Shown here: positions 8,708 to 17,066 of the stretch, piece by piece
Position numbering within the stretch: position 1 is the stretch's first letter
How the letters are laid out: the number at the start of each line of letters is the position of its first letter
NCBI RefSeq assembly: GCF_020510565.1
Contig: NZ_CP075189.1
Span: 2,526,501 to 2,590,500, forward strand
Reading direction: 5' to 3'
DNA: 64,000 bases
DNA from: Ferribacterium limneticum
GTDB lineage: Bacteria; Pseudomonadota; Gammaproteobacteria; Burkholderiales; Rhodocyclaceae
The notes under the pieces: model-generated
What the model was told of the DNA's origin: nothing
Database searches by the model: none
The model's input: the letters and a program-made list of their open reading frames with translations, nothing else
Translations under genes and position numbers: made by a program

Positions 8708-11700
8708 ATGAAAGCCGACCTCAGCCGCGCCACCTTCGACAAGGCCAGACGCTACCGCAGCGTGCGGATGCAGCAGGGCCGCGTGCAGCTCGACGCCGAT
8801 TTCAACGAGCAGCAGGACATCCTCAACCATCGCATCGAGATCGAGACGCGCGACAGTCTCGGCCCGGTCGCCGTGCCCATCGACAACCCCGGCTTTGGCC
8901 TGACGCCTGCCGGCACCGATCTGAGCATCTCGGCCGGACGTCTCTACGTCGATGGTCTGCTCTGTGAAAACCCGGCTGCCACGACGGTTGCCAACCAGCC
9001 CGACCTCCCCGACACCGCCTCGCCGGTGCTGCCGGCCGGTGCATCGCTGTTACCGCTACCGCCGGTCGGCGTCACGGCGGCGAGCATCACCGGCGTCGTC
9101 GTCTTCAACGCCGGCAATGCGGTGGCGCCGGCCGATGGCACCTACCTGGCCTATCTTGAAGCCTGGCAGCGCCACCTGAGCCCGCTCGACCTGCCGGTGG
9201 GTGACACCAGCATGCGCGAAGTGGCGCTCGGCGGGCCCGATACCTGCACTCGTGAAAAGACCGTCTGGCAGGTCAAGCTGCTGCGCGCCGGCGACCTTGG
9301 GGCGCCGCTCACCTGCCTGTCATCGAATATTGCCGCCTGGAACACGTTGACCGCAGCACCCGACGGTCGCCTGGCCGCCCGGGCCGAAGCCAGCATCCCG
9401 CCCAAAACGCCCTGCCAGTTGCCGCCGGAAGCCGGCTACCGGCTGCTCGAAAATCATCTCTACCGCGTCGAGATTCACGACGACGCGAGCGTCACCGGCA
9501 AGGCCAGCTACAAGTGGTCGCGCGACAACGGCAGCCTGGCCAGCCGGGTCGTCCGCTGGCTCAACGACCCGATCGCCAACGAATTCGAGGTCGCCAGCAT
9601 CGGCCGCGATGACGTGCTGGCCATCACCGCCGGCTGCTGGGTCGAGTTCTACGACGACACGCACGAACTGCTCGGCCAACCGGGCCCGCTCGTGCCGGTG
9701 ATCCGCACCGAAGGCAATGTCGTCACCGTCGACCTGACCAAGCTGATCGGCCATGCCCTGGACCAGGCCATGTTCCCAAGCAATCCGCGCGTCCGGCGCT
9801 GGGATGGCGTCGCCGAAATCAGCACCTCGGCCATCAACTCGGCTACCGGCTGGGAGGAACTGGCGCAGGACGGCATCGAACTGAAATTCGCCCCGGGCAG
9901 TTACCGGATCGGCGATTACTGGCTGATCCCGGCCCGTACCGCCACGGCCGCCATCGAATGGCCACTGGAAAACAATAAACCGGCCTTTCTCTCGCCGGCC
10001 GGAGTTTTGCGCGCCTTCGCCAAACTGGCCCTGCTCGAATTCAAGGCTGGCGCCTGGATTCTGAAGTCGGACTGCCGCCCGCTTTTCCCCAGCCTGACCG
10101 AACTGACCCAGCTCCATTACGTCGGCGGCGATGGTCAGAGCATCAAGACCAACCCGGCCAACAGCCCAGCCCAGGTCGCGCTGCCCAGCCCGTTGCAGGT
10201 TGGTGTTGCCAACGGCCAGTTCCCGGTCGTCGGGGCGCGGGTACGCTTTACGGCTAGCGATGGATTGCTGCCCAACGGCACAAAAATTCAGGAGGTCGAT
10301 ACGCTGGCCGATGGCGTTGCCAGCATCGCCTGGTCACTCGACTCCGATCCAACCAAACCCGTCCAGCACGTCACCGCCGAGTTGCTGGTCGCCGGCCAGG
10401 TGGTGGCCGGTCGCTACTTGCCGGTGCACTTCAGTGCCCAACTGGCGTTGGCCAGCGGCGTCGCCTACGACCCGAGCGATTGTGCCGACCTGCTGGCGGC
10501 CGAGGCCTACACCGTGCAGCTCGCCATCGACACGCTGTGCAAGCGGACCTCAGGCGGTGGTTGCTGCGTCACGGTCGGGCTGGCCGGCGAATACGAGAAT
10601 CTCGATGTCGCCCTGCGCGCGCTGATCAACGAAGGCCGCCGCGACATCTGCATCTGCCTGCTGCCCGGCAACCACAGCCTGGCCGACGGCCTGAGCCTGA
10701 CAGGAACGCCTCGTCACCACATCAGCATCCACGGCGCCGGCCCGGCCAGCCGTTTGATCCTCAAGCAGGAAGTGTTCAAATTCGACACTTTCGGGTCGCT
10801 GAGCCTGAAGGACTTCACGCTGGCCAACTCCGGCGAGCCGAGCAGTTTCAGCTTCCTGAAATGCCAGGACGTCGATTTCAGCAATGTCGATTTCCTTGGC
10901 CGATCGGCCACCGGCAGCAGCCTGCTGCAAATCGCCGGCAGCTCGCGTTTGTTGATCGAAGACTGCACCATTTTCGCCATTGCCCCCGACAACAACGAGA
11001 AACTGGACTTCATTGCCCAGCGCGTTCCCAGCCTGGCGCCACACCGGAACGCCTTCCGCGCCACCGCCACGCTTGATGGCAACCTCAACGAGGCGGCCGA
11101 AGCCATCGCCGCCCTCAGCGCGGCAGACCGCAAGAAAATGGTAGCCGAGATCAGCACCTTCCTGCGCAGCAACGACCTGGTCAACCTGAGCAGCCGCGAA
11201 CAGACCAGCCTCAACAACCTGAGCGTCGTAGTCGGCCGGAATTCAACGGCGGCGGCCCTGAACAAGGCGCTCGATCAACTTGCCAACGCCTTGCGCGCCG
11301 GCACCCCGGCCTTTGCGCTGGCGCTCGACGACACCGACGATGCCAGCCTGATCAACAACCGGGTGCGTGGCCGCATCACGCTGTTCGGCGAATCCGACGA
11401 ATTTCCCGATGTCACCGATAATCAACTGAAACGCCTGAGTGCCGCCCTCAAAGCGGGGGCCGTGACCTTCGATGACAGCGGCAGCCTGGTTCTCGAACGA
11501 AACGCGCTCCAGGCTGTACGGATGAGCGGCAAGGCGCTGTCCAAGGTGATCGATACGGCCCAGGGCACCCTGCCGGTCTGGCACAACCTGCAAGTGACCA
11601 ACAATCGCATCGACAGCGAGGAAGATCTCTATCCGGGCTTCAACTGCGCCTTCAATGGCAATACGCTGGAACCACAAGGCGATGTCGGTGCCCTGCTGGC

Positions 11701-11812
11701 GAATCAAGCCAAGGTCATCGGCAATTTCGCCCACAACGATTTCAGGCTGTTTGTCACAGGCACCAATCCCGAGAATTTCGGCAACGGTGGCTTGAATGTG
11801 GTGCCGATTTAA
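8708..11812 (+). CDS. DUF6519 / parallel beta-helix tail-fibre-like protein
   Basis: A 1034-aa protein with a clear GGGAGAG ribosome site before ATG 8708 and a 40-bp gap from the tail-protein gene. The first about 450 residues start with MKADLSRATFDKARRYRSVR and QGRVQLDADFNEQQD, the signature of DUF6519, a domain found beside contractile injection system baseplate genes. Residues about 615-770 form a Cys-rich entry (SGGGCCVTVG) followed by right-handed beta-helix turns (DICICLLPGNHSLADG, HISIHGAGPASRL). Two further strand-rich segments follow near 870-960. It is probably the fibre or receptor-contact component at the end of the operon. That role is inference from position and fold. Confidence 0.68.
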   Translation: MKADLSRATFDKARRYRSVRMQQGRVQLDADFNEQQDILNHRIEIETRDSLGPVAVPIDNPGFGLTPAGTDLSISAGRLYVDGLLCENPAATTVANQPDLPDTASPVLPAGASLLPLPPVGVTAASITGVVVFNAGNAVAPADGTYLAYLEAWQRHLSPLDLPVGDTSMREVALGGPDTCTREKTVWQVKLLRAGDLGAPLTCLSSNIAAWNTLTAAPDGRLAARAEASIPPKTPCQLPPEAGYRLLENHLYRVEIHDDASVTGKASYKWSRDNGSLASRVVRWLNDPIANEFEVASIGRDDVLAITAGCWVEFYDDTHELLGQPGPLVPVIRTEGNVVTVDLTKLIGHALDQAMFPSNPRVRRWDGVAEISTSAINSATGWEELAQDGIELKFAPGSYRIGDYWLIPARTATAAIEWPLENNKPAFLSPAGVLRAFAKLALLEFKAGAWILKSDCRPLFPSLTELTQLHYVGGDGQSIKTNPANSPAQVALPSPLQVGVANGQFPVVGARVRFTASDGLLPNGTKIQEVDTLADGVASIAWSLDSDPTKPVQHVTAELLVAGQVVAGRYLPVHFSAQLALASGVAYDPSDCADLLAAEAYTVQLAIDTLCKRTSGGGCCVTVGLAGEYENLDVALRALINEGRRDICICLLPGNHSLADGLSLTGTPRHHISIHGAGPASRLILKQEVFKFDTFGSLSLKDFTLANSGEPSSFSFLKCQDVDFSNVDFLGRSATGSSLLQIAGSSRLLIEDCTIFAIAPDNNEKLDFIAQRVPSLAPHRNAFRATATLDGNLNEAAEAIAALSAADRKKMVAEISTFLRSNDLVNLSSREQTSLNNLSVVVGRNSTAAALNKALDQLANALRAGTPAFALALDDTDDASLINNRVRGRITLFGESDEFPDVTDNQLKRLSAALKAGAVTFDDSGSLVLERNALQAVRMSGKALSKVIDTAQGTLPVWHNLQVTNNRIDSEEDLYPGFNCAFNGNTLEPQGDVGALLANQAKVIGNFAHNDFRLFVTGTNPENFGNGGLNVVPI

Positions 11813-11822
11813 GGGTTTTACG

Positions 11823-11852
11823 AAATGGCCAGCCCGTCACGGCTGGCCATTT
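11823..11852. terminator. Bidirectional terminator after the injection-system operon
   Basis: Perfect inverted repeat ATGGCCAGCC / GGCTGGCCAT with a 6-nt loop CGTCAC, flanked by A's on the left and T's on the right. It lies between the convergent DUF6519 and small lipoprotein genes. Confidence 0.7.
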
Positions 11853-11865
11853 GAGACAGTGCCGC

Positions 11866-11991
11866 TTACCTGCGGTGGCCGTAATGGCCATGGTGACCGT
11901 GGTGGCCGCCATGATGGCCAACCGGGACGAATATCGGGAAGCAACCGCTGAGCGTAATCGCGACGAGTAGGCCGGCAATAATTCTTTTCAT
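11866..11991 (-). CDS. Small His/Gly-rich lipoprotein (41 aa)
   Basis: A 41-residue frame on the minus strand with a strong AGGAGAG ribosome site seven bases before ATG 11991. The N-terminus is basic and hydrophobic (MKRIIAGLLVAITLSGC) and ends in a lipobox LSGC. The mature part is only about 24 residues: an FPIFVPVG segment, then a run of His and Gly (HHGGHHGHHGHYGHRR). This makes a candidate outer-membrane or periplasmic metal-binding lipopeptide. It shares the terminator at 11823-11852. I do not recognise a named family. A nickel, zinc or copper buffering role is inference from the His content. Confidence 0.72.
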   Translation of the reverse strand: MKRIIAGLLVAITLSGCFPIFVPVGHHGGHHGHHGHYGHRR

Positions 11992-12086
11992 CACTTCTCT
12001 CCTGCTGTGGGGTAGTAAGTGAATAACGCGGGGCGGACGCGAAGAACCGACGTCAAATTGTTACCGCTTGTAAGCGGCCGGCCAAC

Positions 12087-12129
12087 ATTTCAATTTTGGG
12101 CTTTTTTCCCGGTTGACCGTGGAAGTCAC
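12087..12129 (+). repeat. Dispersed 40-bp repeat, copy 2 (intergenic)
   Basis: CATTTCAATTTTGGG, then CTTTTTTCCCGGTTGACCGT and GGAAGTC. One of the fullest copies, located just beyond the stop of the zinc-ribbon membrane protein gene. Confidence 0.85.
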
Positions 12130-12143
12130 CCGGCCAAACCAAT

Positions 12144-13190
12144 TCAGCCGGCGCCACCCTGAGCCGCCGCTCCGCAGGCGTGGCAGAAATGAGCGAAGGC
12201 ACTCTTGCGTTCCTGGCAGCGACCACAATGGTCGAACAGGCAGATGCCGCAATGCGGGCAGTAATCAATGGCGGTATTGGCCAGATCGACCGGCCGCTCG
12301 CAGCCCGGGCAGACTTTCTTGGCCAGCCGGGCGAGCGCCGTGTCGTAGCTCAGTTCCTTGCGGCGCTCGACATCGGGCATCGCCTCGGCCTGCTTCTGTT
12401 TTTCGAGGTATCTGTTCAGCGCAATGATGGCGTAACGCCCGACGAGCACGGTGATGATGATACCTACCGCGTAGCGCACATAGCCGCCGTAACTCGGCAG
12501 GTAGGGCACGAGCTCGACGAAGAAGGCGAATAGCGCGAAATAGATGAAGCCCCAGACAAACGGCCACCACGTGCTCTGGCGCTTTTTGGCGAACAGCCAG
12601 CCGGCGACGGCGAGCAGCGGCAGGGTCAGCGTCAGGCGATAAAGGAAGACGCGCAACTCCTGGCTGCGCTGCTCGGAAACCAGTTTGGTCGACGCCTCCC
12701 GCTCCAGTTCGCGCAGGTCGCGCTGCGCCCGGTCCTCGGCCTGACGGGCGTCAAGCAGGCTCTGCTGCTGGCGCTCGACATCGGACAGCGCCTTGCGCTC
12801 AAGAATCTTCAGCTCATCAAGCCCCTGCGTGCGTTCAATCAGCTCGGCGTCCTGCTCCAGGCGCTTGGTGGCATGGCGCGTCGCCAGCCAGTTGTTGAAG
12901 GTGTCACGCGCCGCGGCCGAGTTGGCGCGGGCGCCGTTGTGCTTGAGCTGCGCCTGATCGTGGGCATCTTGGGCGATCTGGCGTTTCTCCTGCATCGCCT
13001 TGAGTTCGGCGCGCAGCGGCGCCGCTGCCTGCTGGTCGATGAAATCATCGAGCGTAACGTGGTGCTCAACCTTCGGCAGGTTCTCGACAATCGTCCCGCC
13101 CAGCCCGATCAGGAAGCTGGCGAAAACAAAGGCGACGATCCATAAACCAAAACGGAACCACTTTTCCGACAGACGCAGCGCCTTGCTCAT
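12144..13190 (-). CDS. Membrane protein with coiled coil and double zinc ribbon
   Basis: A 348-aa protein of unrecognised family. One membrane helix lies at residues about 13-35, followed by a long charged coiled coil (about 40-180, rich in Glu, Arg, Gln). Two or three further membrane helices lie at about 190-265. A cytoplasmic tail carries Cys pairs arranged as a double zinc ribbon (CPGC, CPHC, CGRC, CHAC, about residues 294-342). It overlaps the start of the DUF808 gene upstream by four bases (ATGA junction), so the two are probably co-transcribed. The tail resembles zinc ribbons of membrane-quality-control proteins, but I cannot assign a function. Confidence 0.7.
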   Translation of the reverse strand: MSKALRLSEKWFRFGLWIVAFVFASFLIGLGGTIVENLPKVEHHVTLDDFIDQQAAAPLRAELKAMQEKRQIAQDAHDQAQLKHNGARANSAAARDTFNNWLATRHATKRLEQDAELIERTQGLDELKILERKALSDVERQQQSLLDARQAEDRAQRDLRELEREASTKLVSEQRSQELRVFLYRLTLTLPLLAVAGWLFAKKRQSTWWPFVWGFIYFALFAFFVELVPYLPSYGGYVRYAVGIIITVLVGRYAIIALNRYLEKQKQAEAMPDVERRKELSYDTALARLAKKVCPGCERPVDLANTAIDYCPHCGICLFDHCGRCQERKSAFAHFCHACGAAAQGGAG

Positions 13191-14110
13191 GCCTGAACTC
13201 CCTTGAATTTGCCGCGCACGGCCGTAAACGCCAGCATGCCGAGCAAGGCCACGGCACCGGCCACGACGCCAACGACCGCATCGAGCGACATTGAAACGAC
13301 ACTGCTCATCATCCCGCTCATTTCAGCCACGTGCTCGATGCCGTGATGCACCGCCGGAATACCGTGCGACAAAATACCGCCGCCGACCAGGAACATCGCG
13401 GCCGTGCCGACAATGGTCAGCGTCTTCATGAGTTTCGGCGCCGCCAGCAGCAGCCCCTTGCCGATGACTTTCATGAAGCCGCGCCCCTTGAGCAGCAGCC
13501 AGGCGCCGACGTCGTCCATCTTGACGATGCCGGCGACGATGCCATAAACACCGATGGTCATGATCAGCCCGATGCCGGCCAGCACGGTCAATTGCGTGGT
13601 GAAGGGCTGGGTGGCGACGGTGCCCAGCGCGATGACGATGATTTCGGCCGACAGCACGAAATCGGTGCGGATGGCGCCCTTGATCTTTTCCGCCTCGAAA
13701 GCCGCCATATCGACCGTTTCATCGGCTACCGCGGCCAATTCCTCGGCATGGTGCGCGGCGTCTTCCGCTTCGCTGTGCAGCCACGGGTGGGCCAGCTTTT
13801 CGACACCCTCGAGGCACAGGTAAATTCCGCCGATCATGAGCAAGGGCGTCACGGCCCACGGGATGAAGGCGCTGATCGCCAGCGCCGCCGGCACGAGAAT
13901 CAGCTTGTTTTTCAGGGAGCCGACGCAGACGGCCCAGACCACCGGCAATTCGCGCTCGGCTGCGACACCGGCGACCTGTTGCGCATTGAGCGCCAGATCG
14001 TCCCCCAGCACGCCGGCCGTTTTCTTGGCTGCCACCTTGGTCAATACGGCCACGTCATCAAGGATGGTGGCAATGTCGTCGATGAGGACGAGCAGGCTGG
14101 CGCCGGCCAC
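13187..14110 (-). CDS. yedI: DUF808 (YedI-like) inner-membrane protein
   Basis: A 307-aa multi-pass membrane protein. The N-terminus MAGASLLVLIDDIATILDD and the following KVAAKKTAGVLGDDLALNA are characteristic of the DUF808/YedI family. Further conserved parts are the LILVPAALAISAFIPW helix, GGIYLCLEGVEKL, and the C-terminal helices (SHGIPAVHHGIEH). Length matches E. coli YedI. Biochemical function is unknown. It begins one base from the end of a small upstream frame and overlaps the downstream zinc-ribbon gene, giving a three-gene minus-strand unit. Confidence 0.85.
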   Translation of the reverse strand: MAGASLLVLIDDIATILDDVAVLTKVAAKKTAGVLGDDLALNAQQVAGVAAERELPVVWAVCVGSLKNKLILVPAALAISAFIPWAVTPLLMIGGIYLCLEGVEKLAHPWLHSEAEDAAHHAEELAAVADETVDMAAFEAEKIKGAIRTDFVLSAEIIVIALGTVATQPFTTQLTVLAGIGLIMTIGVYGIVAGIVKMDDVGAWLLLKGRGFMKVIGKGLLLAAPKLMKTLTIVGTAAMFLVGGGILSHGIPAVHHGIEHVAEMSGMMSSVVSMSLDAVVGVVAGAVALLGMLAFTAVRGKFKGVQA

Positions 14111-14111
14111 C

Positions 14112-14303
14112 TCAGGATTTCCGATCCGGCGACGTCTCGAGCGAGAATTCGCGAATCCACGAAGCCCGTCGGTCGATGGCCGAACGGCGGTCGGTCATTA
14201 CCCGACCATCGCGGGTCTCATACGGCGGCGGCGCAATATGCGTGCACACGCGGCGATCGGCGCGGCGCGGCTGATAGCTTGCATCGGACATTTTCTTTTC
14301 CAT
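14112..14303 (-). CDS. Small Arg-rich hypothetical protein
   Basis: A 63-aa frame starting at ATG 14303, with a GAGGAG ribosome site eight bases upstream that decides the start. It is rich in Arg and Asp with repeated DRR units (RRADRR, MTDRRSAIDRR) and no membrane segment. The repeated DRR pattern is seen in N-terminal tails of some PilZ-related proteins, but no PilZ domain is present. It lies directly upstream of the DUF808 gene and is likely to be translated from the same transcript. Function unknown. Confidence 0.55.
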   Translation of the reverse strand: MEKKMSDASYQPRRADRRVCTHIAPPPYETRDGRVMTDRRSAIDRRASWIREFSLETSPDRKS

Positions 14304-14401
14304 GATGACTCCTCGGCAAACCCGGAGGGACAGCAATTATGCCATGGCGCATAAGCCGTGCGCTTGCCCGGAAAACGGCTAGAATCCTGCCCGCACTCTC
14401 T

Positions 14402-14438
14402 CCTACGGTCGACCGGCTTTTTTGCCCAAAATTCAAAG
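14402..14438 (-). repeat. Divergent copy of the dispersed repeat before parE
   Basis: CCTACGGTCGACCGG followed by CTTTTTTGCCCAAAATTCAAAG. It keeps the ACGGTC-ACCGG core and the AAAATTCAAA arm but with several substitutions. It ends three bases before the parE start codon, where a ribosome site should be. Confidence 0.45.
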
Positions 14439-14441
14439 CGA

Positions 14442-16391
14442 ATGTCTGAATACTCCGCCTCCTCCATCCGTGTCCTGAAAGACCTTGAACCCGTCAAGGA
14501 ACGTCCCGGGATGTACACCAGGACGACCTGCCCGACCCACATCGTTCAGGAAGTCATCGACAACGCCGCCGACGAAGCGCTGGCCGGTTACGCCAAGAAA
14601 ATTTCGGTCGCCATCCGCGCCGATGGCGTTATCGAAGTCAGCGACAACGGCCGCGGCATCCCGGTCGAAATCCATCCGGAAGAAGGCCGGCCGGCCGTCG
14701 AACTGGTTTTTTGCAAGCTGCACGCCGGCGGCAAGTTCAACAAGAAGGACGCTGGTAACGCCTACCGCTTCTCGGGCGGCCTGCACGGCGTCGGCGTTTC
14801 GGTTACCAATGCGCTGTCGATCCGCCTCGAAGTCGAGATCAAGCGTGGCGGCGGCGTGCATCACATCGCCTTCGGCGCCGGTTTCGTCACCGAACCGCTG
14901 AGCCGGATCGGCGACTGCGGCCAGCGCAACACCGGTACGACAGTGCGCATTCAGCCCGACCCGAAGTATTTCGATTCGCCCAAGATCAATCTGGCCCAAC
15001 TTGAGCATTTGCTGCGCTCGAAGGCCGTGCTGATGCCCAACGTCACGGTCGAACTGGACATCGAAGGCCAGGAAAAGAAAGTCTGGTGCTACGAGAACGG
15101 CATGGCCGACTACCTCAACGAAATGATGGTGGGCACGCCGGTGGCACCGATTTTCGTCGGCGAAAAACATGTTGAAAGTGCCAACGGTTTCGCCGTCGGC
15201 GAAGGCGCCACCTTTGCCATGGCCTGGTTCGAGGAAGGCGGCGGCAAGCCAGAAAGCTACGTCAACCTTATCCCGACGCTCGATGGCGGCACCCATGAAG
15301 CCGGACTGAAGGCCGGAGTGTTCGAGGCGGTCAAGACTTTCGCCGAACACCATGCCATCCTGCCCGCCAAGGTCAAACTGGCGCAGGAAGACGTCTGCGG
15401 CCGCATGACCTACCTGCTCTCGGCCAAGGTCCTTGACCCGCAGTTCCAGGGCCAGACCAAGGAAAAGCTGACCAGCCGCGACGCCTACAAGCTGGTCACC
15501 CAGATGGTGCGCGACCCGTTCGAACTGTGGCTCAACAGCCACGCCGATTTCGGCAAAAAGATCGCCGAACTGGCCGTCAAGGCGGCGCAGAACCGCATGA
15601 AATCGACGCAGAAGGTCGAGAAAAAGAAATCGTCGGGCATTGCCACGCTGCCCGGCAAGCTGACCGACTGCGAATCCGACGACATCGCCCGCAACGAAGT
15701 CTTCCTCGTCGAGGGGGACTCCGCAGGCGGCTCGGCCAAGCAAGGCCGCGACAAGGAAACCCAGGCCGTGCTGCCACTGCGCGGCAAGGTGCTCAACACC
15801 TGGGAAGTCGACCGCGACCAGTTATTCAAGAACAACGAAGTGCACGACATTTCTGTGGCGGTCGGCGTCGACCCGCACGGCATCGAGCAGATCGACACGG
15901 TCGATGTCTCCGGCCTGCGTTACGGCCGCATCATCGTCATGTCCGACGCCGACGTCGATGGCTCGCACATCCAGGTCCTGCTGTTCACACTGTTCCTCAA
16001 ACACTTCCCGGCCCTGGTCGAGCGCGGCCACATCCACGTCGCCCAGCCGCCGCTCTTCCGCGTCGACGTCGAAGCCCGCGGCCATACGCGCAAGGTCTAT
16101 TGCCTCGACGAAGCGGAAAAGGAACAGACGCTGACCAAGCTGCGCGACGAAGGCGTCTCCGAAAACAAGATCACCGTCTCCCGCTTCAAGGGTCTCGGCG
16201 AAATGAATCCCGACCAGCTTTGGGAAACCACGCTGTGCCCGGACACCCGCCGCCTCGTCCCCTTCCAGGCCAGCCGCGAAACCATCAAGCAAATGACCGC
16301 CACCTTCACGCTGCTCATGGGCAAGGGCGAAGCCGCCGGCCGCCGGGCGTGGATGGAAAAGGATGGCGGGCTGGTTGAGGCTGACGTTTGA
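14442..16391 (+). CDS. parE: DNA topoisomerase IV subunit B
   Basis: A 649-aa ATPase subunit of topoisomerase IV, which decatenates daughter chromosomes. I chose ATG 14442 because the protein then begins with the conserved SASSIRVLKDLEPVKERPGMY. The GHKL ATP site is visible as IDNAADEALAGY, SDNGRGIPVE and GGLHGVGVSVTNALS. The Toprim motifs are EGDSAGGSAKQGRD and DADVDGSHIQ, followed by SRFKGLGEMNPDQLWETT. Length fits the family. The ribosome site is weak, and a degenerate dispersed-repeat copy occupies the leader. Its partner parC lies 24 kb away at 40530, so the pair is not an operon here. Confidence 0.95.
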   Translation: MSEYSASSIRVLKDLEPVKERPGMYTRTTCPTHIVQEVIDNAADEALAGYAKKISVAIRADGVIEVSDNGRGIPVEIHPEEGRPAVELVFCKLHAGGKFNKKDAGNAYRFSGGLHGVGVSVTNALSIRLEVEIKRGGGVHHIAFGAGFVTEPLSRIGDCGQRNTGTTVRIQPDPKYFDSPKINLAQLEHLLRSKAVLMPNVTVELDIEGQEKKVWCYENGMADYLNEMMVGTPVAPIFVGEKHVESANGFAVGEGATFAMAWFEEGGGKPESYVNLIPTLDGGTHEAGLKAGVFEAVKTFAEHHAILPAKVKLAQEDVCGRMTYLLSAKVLDPQFQGQTKEKLTSRDAYKLVTQMVRDPFELWLNSHADFGKKIAELAVKAAQNRMKSTQKVEKKKSSGIATLPGKLTDCESDDIARNEVFLVEGDSAGGSAKQGRDKETQAVLPLRGKVLNTWEVDRDQLFKNNEVHDISVAVGVDPHGIEQIDTVDVSGLRYGRIIVMSDADVDGSHIQVLLFTLFLKHFPALVERGHIHVAQPPLFRVDVEARGHTRKVYCLDEAEKEQTLTKLRDEGVSENKITVSRFKGLGEMNPDQLWETTLCPDTRRLVPFQASRETIKQMTATFTLLMGKGEAAGRRAWMEKDGGLVEADV

Positions 16392-16470
16392 TTGTCGACT
16401 CGAGCATTTGGAAAATGGCAACGGGGTGCATATCGCCTATTTCTTTACCCGCTAATGTAAGGCATCCCAA

Positions 16471-16998
16471 ATGCACAATGCCGCATCGATTCGCCCAGTA
16501 GCACAGATATTTCGCGGCCAAGCCATCGACTTGCCGGAAGAGCCTGGCGTGTATGCTTTCTGGTGGCTATCACCAAAAGCCGAATTGATGGCAGGAAACA
16601 GAAATATCGTCCTCAAAGGCCCAAAAGAGCAACCGGTTGACGTCGAGTACAGAGACTGGTGGCCGGCTAACCTCCAGTACCCATGCCTATACATAGGCAA
16701 GTCCACGAACATCAAGAAGCGCTTTTCTTTACATATTAAGCGCGGCTCTCCAGGCCGTCTGCATGAGGCGCACCCATTAAATATCAAGGCAAAGCCATGC
16801 ACTACGTCATGTCAGTTGCGCTTTGGAGTCGAACACATATTTCCCGACGAGCAGAATCCGCTGGATGTGATATTCCAATCAGTCGGTTTCTCGTTCAATA
16901 CAGACTTCCCAGAAAATGCAATCGCTGAACGTTTCTTTGAGGAAGACCGTTTGGTTGGCATTTGGCGACCATGGTTCAATGTTGATTCTGAACGCTAA
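16471..16998 (+). CDS. GIY-YIG-like domain protein, low GC
   Basis: A 175-aa protein. The N-terminal part reads GVYAFWWLS, then after a variable insert CLYIGKSTNIKKRFSLHIKRG. This matches the GIY...YIG-K-S-x-N-I-x-x-R layout of GIY-YIG nucleases, with Tyr, Gly, Arg and His positions present. The C-terminal part includes AERFFEEDRLVGIWRPWFN, where a late Glu is expected. Base composition and codon use are clearly more A/T-rich than both flanks (parE and the RIO kinase), suggesting recent acquisition. No mobile-element ends are visible. It could be a restriction-related or stand-alone nuclease. Catalysis is inferred. Confidence 0.6.
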   Translation: MHNAASIRPVAQIFRGQAIDLPEEPGVYAFWWLSPKAELMAGNRNIVLKGPKEQPVDVEYRDWWPANLQYPCLYIGKSTNIKKRFSLHIKRGSPGRLHEAHPLNIKAKPCTTSCQLRFGVEHIFPDEQNPLDVIFQSVGFSFNTDFPENAIAERFFEEDRLVGIWRPWFNVDSER

Positions 16999-17066
16999 GT
17001 ATGCCCTTTCAACCCTGAATCGCTTTCATCCCACGCAGTCCAAATAAGCAAAGCCTCCACCAACCA

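Noticed and set aside
1..11812. Type VI secretion system
   Set aside because: The spike and PAAR genes could suggest T6SS, but there are no TssJKLM, ClpV or Hcp genes here. The J-like, gpI-like and DUF6519 genes fit an eCIS or tailocin-type machine better.
12053..12268. Open frame on the minus strand through repeat copy 2
   Set aside because: It overlaps the real zinc-ribbon gene in another frame and owes its openness to the repeat. No ribosome site.
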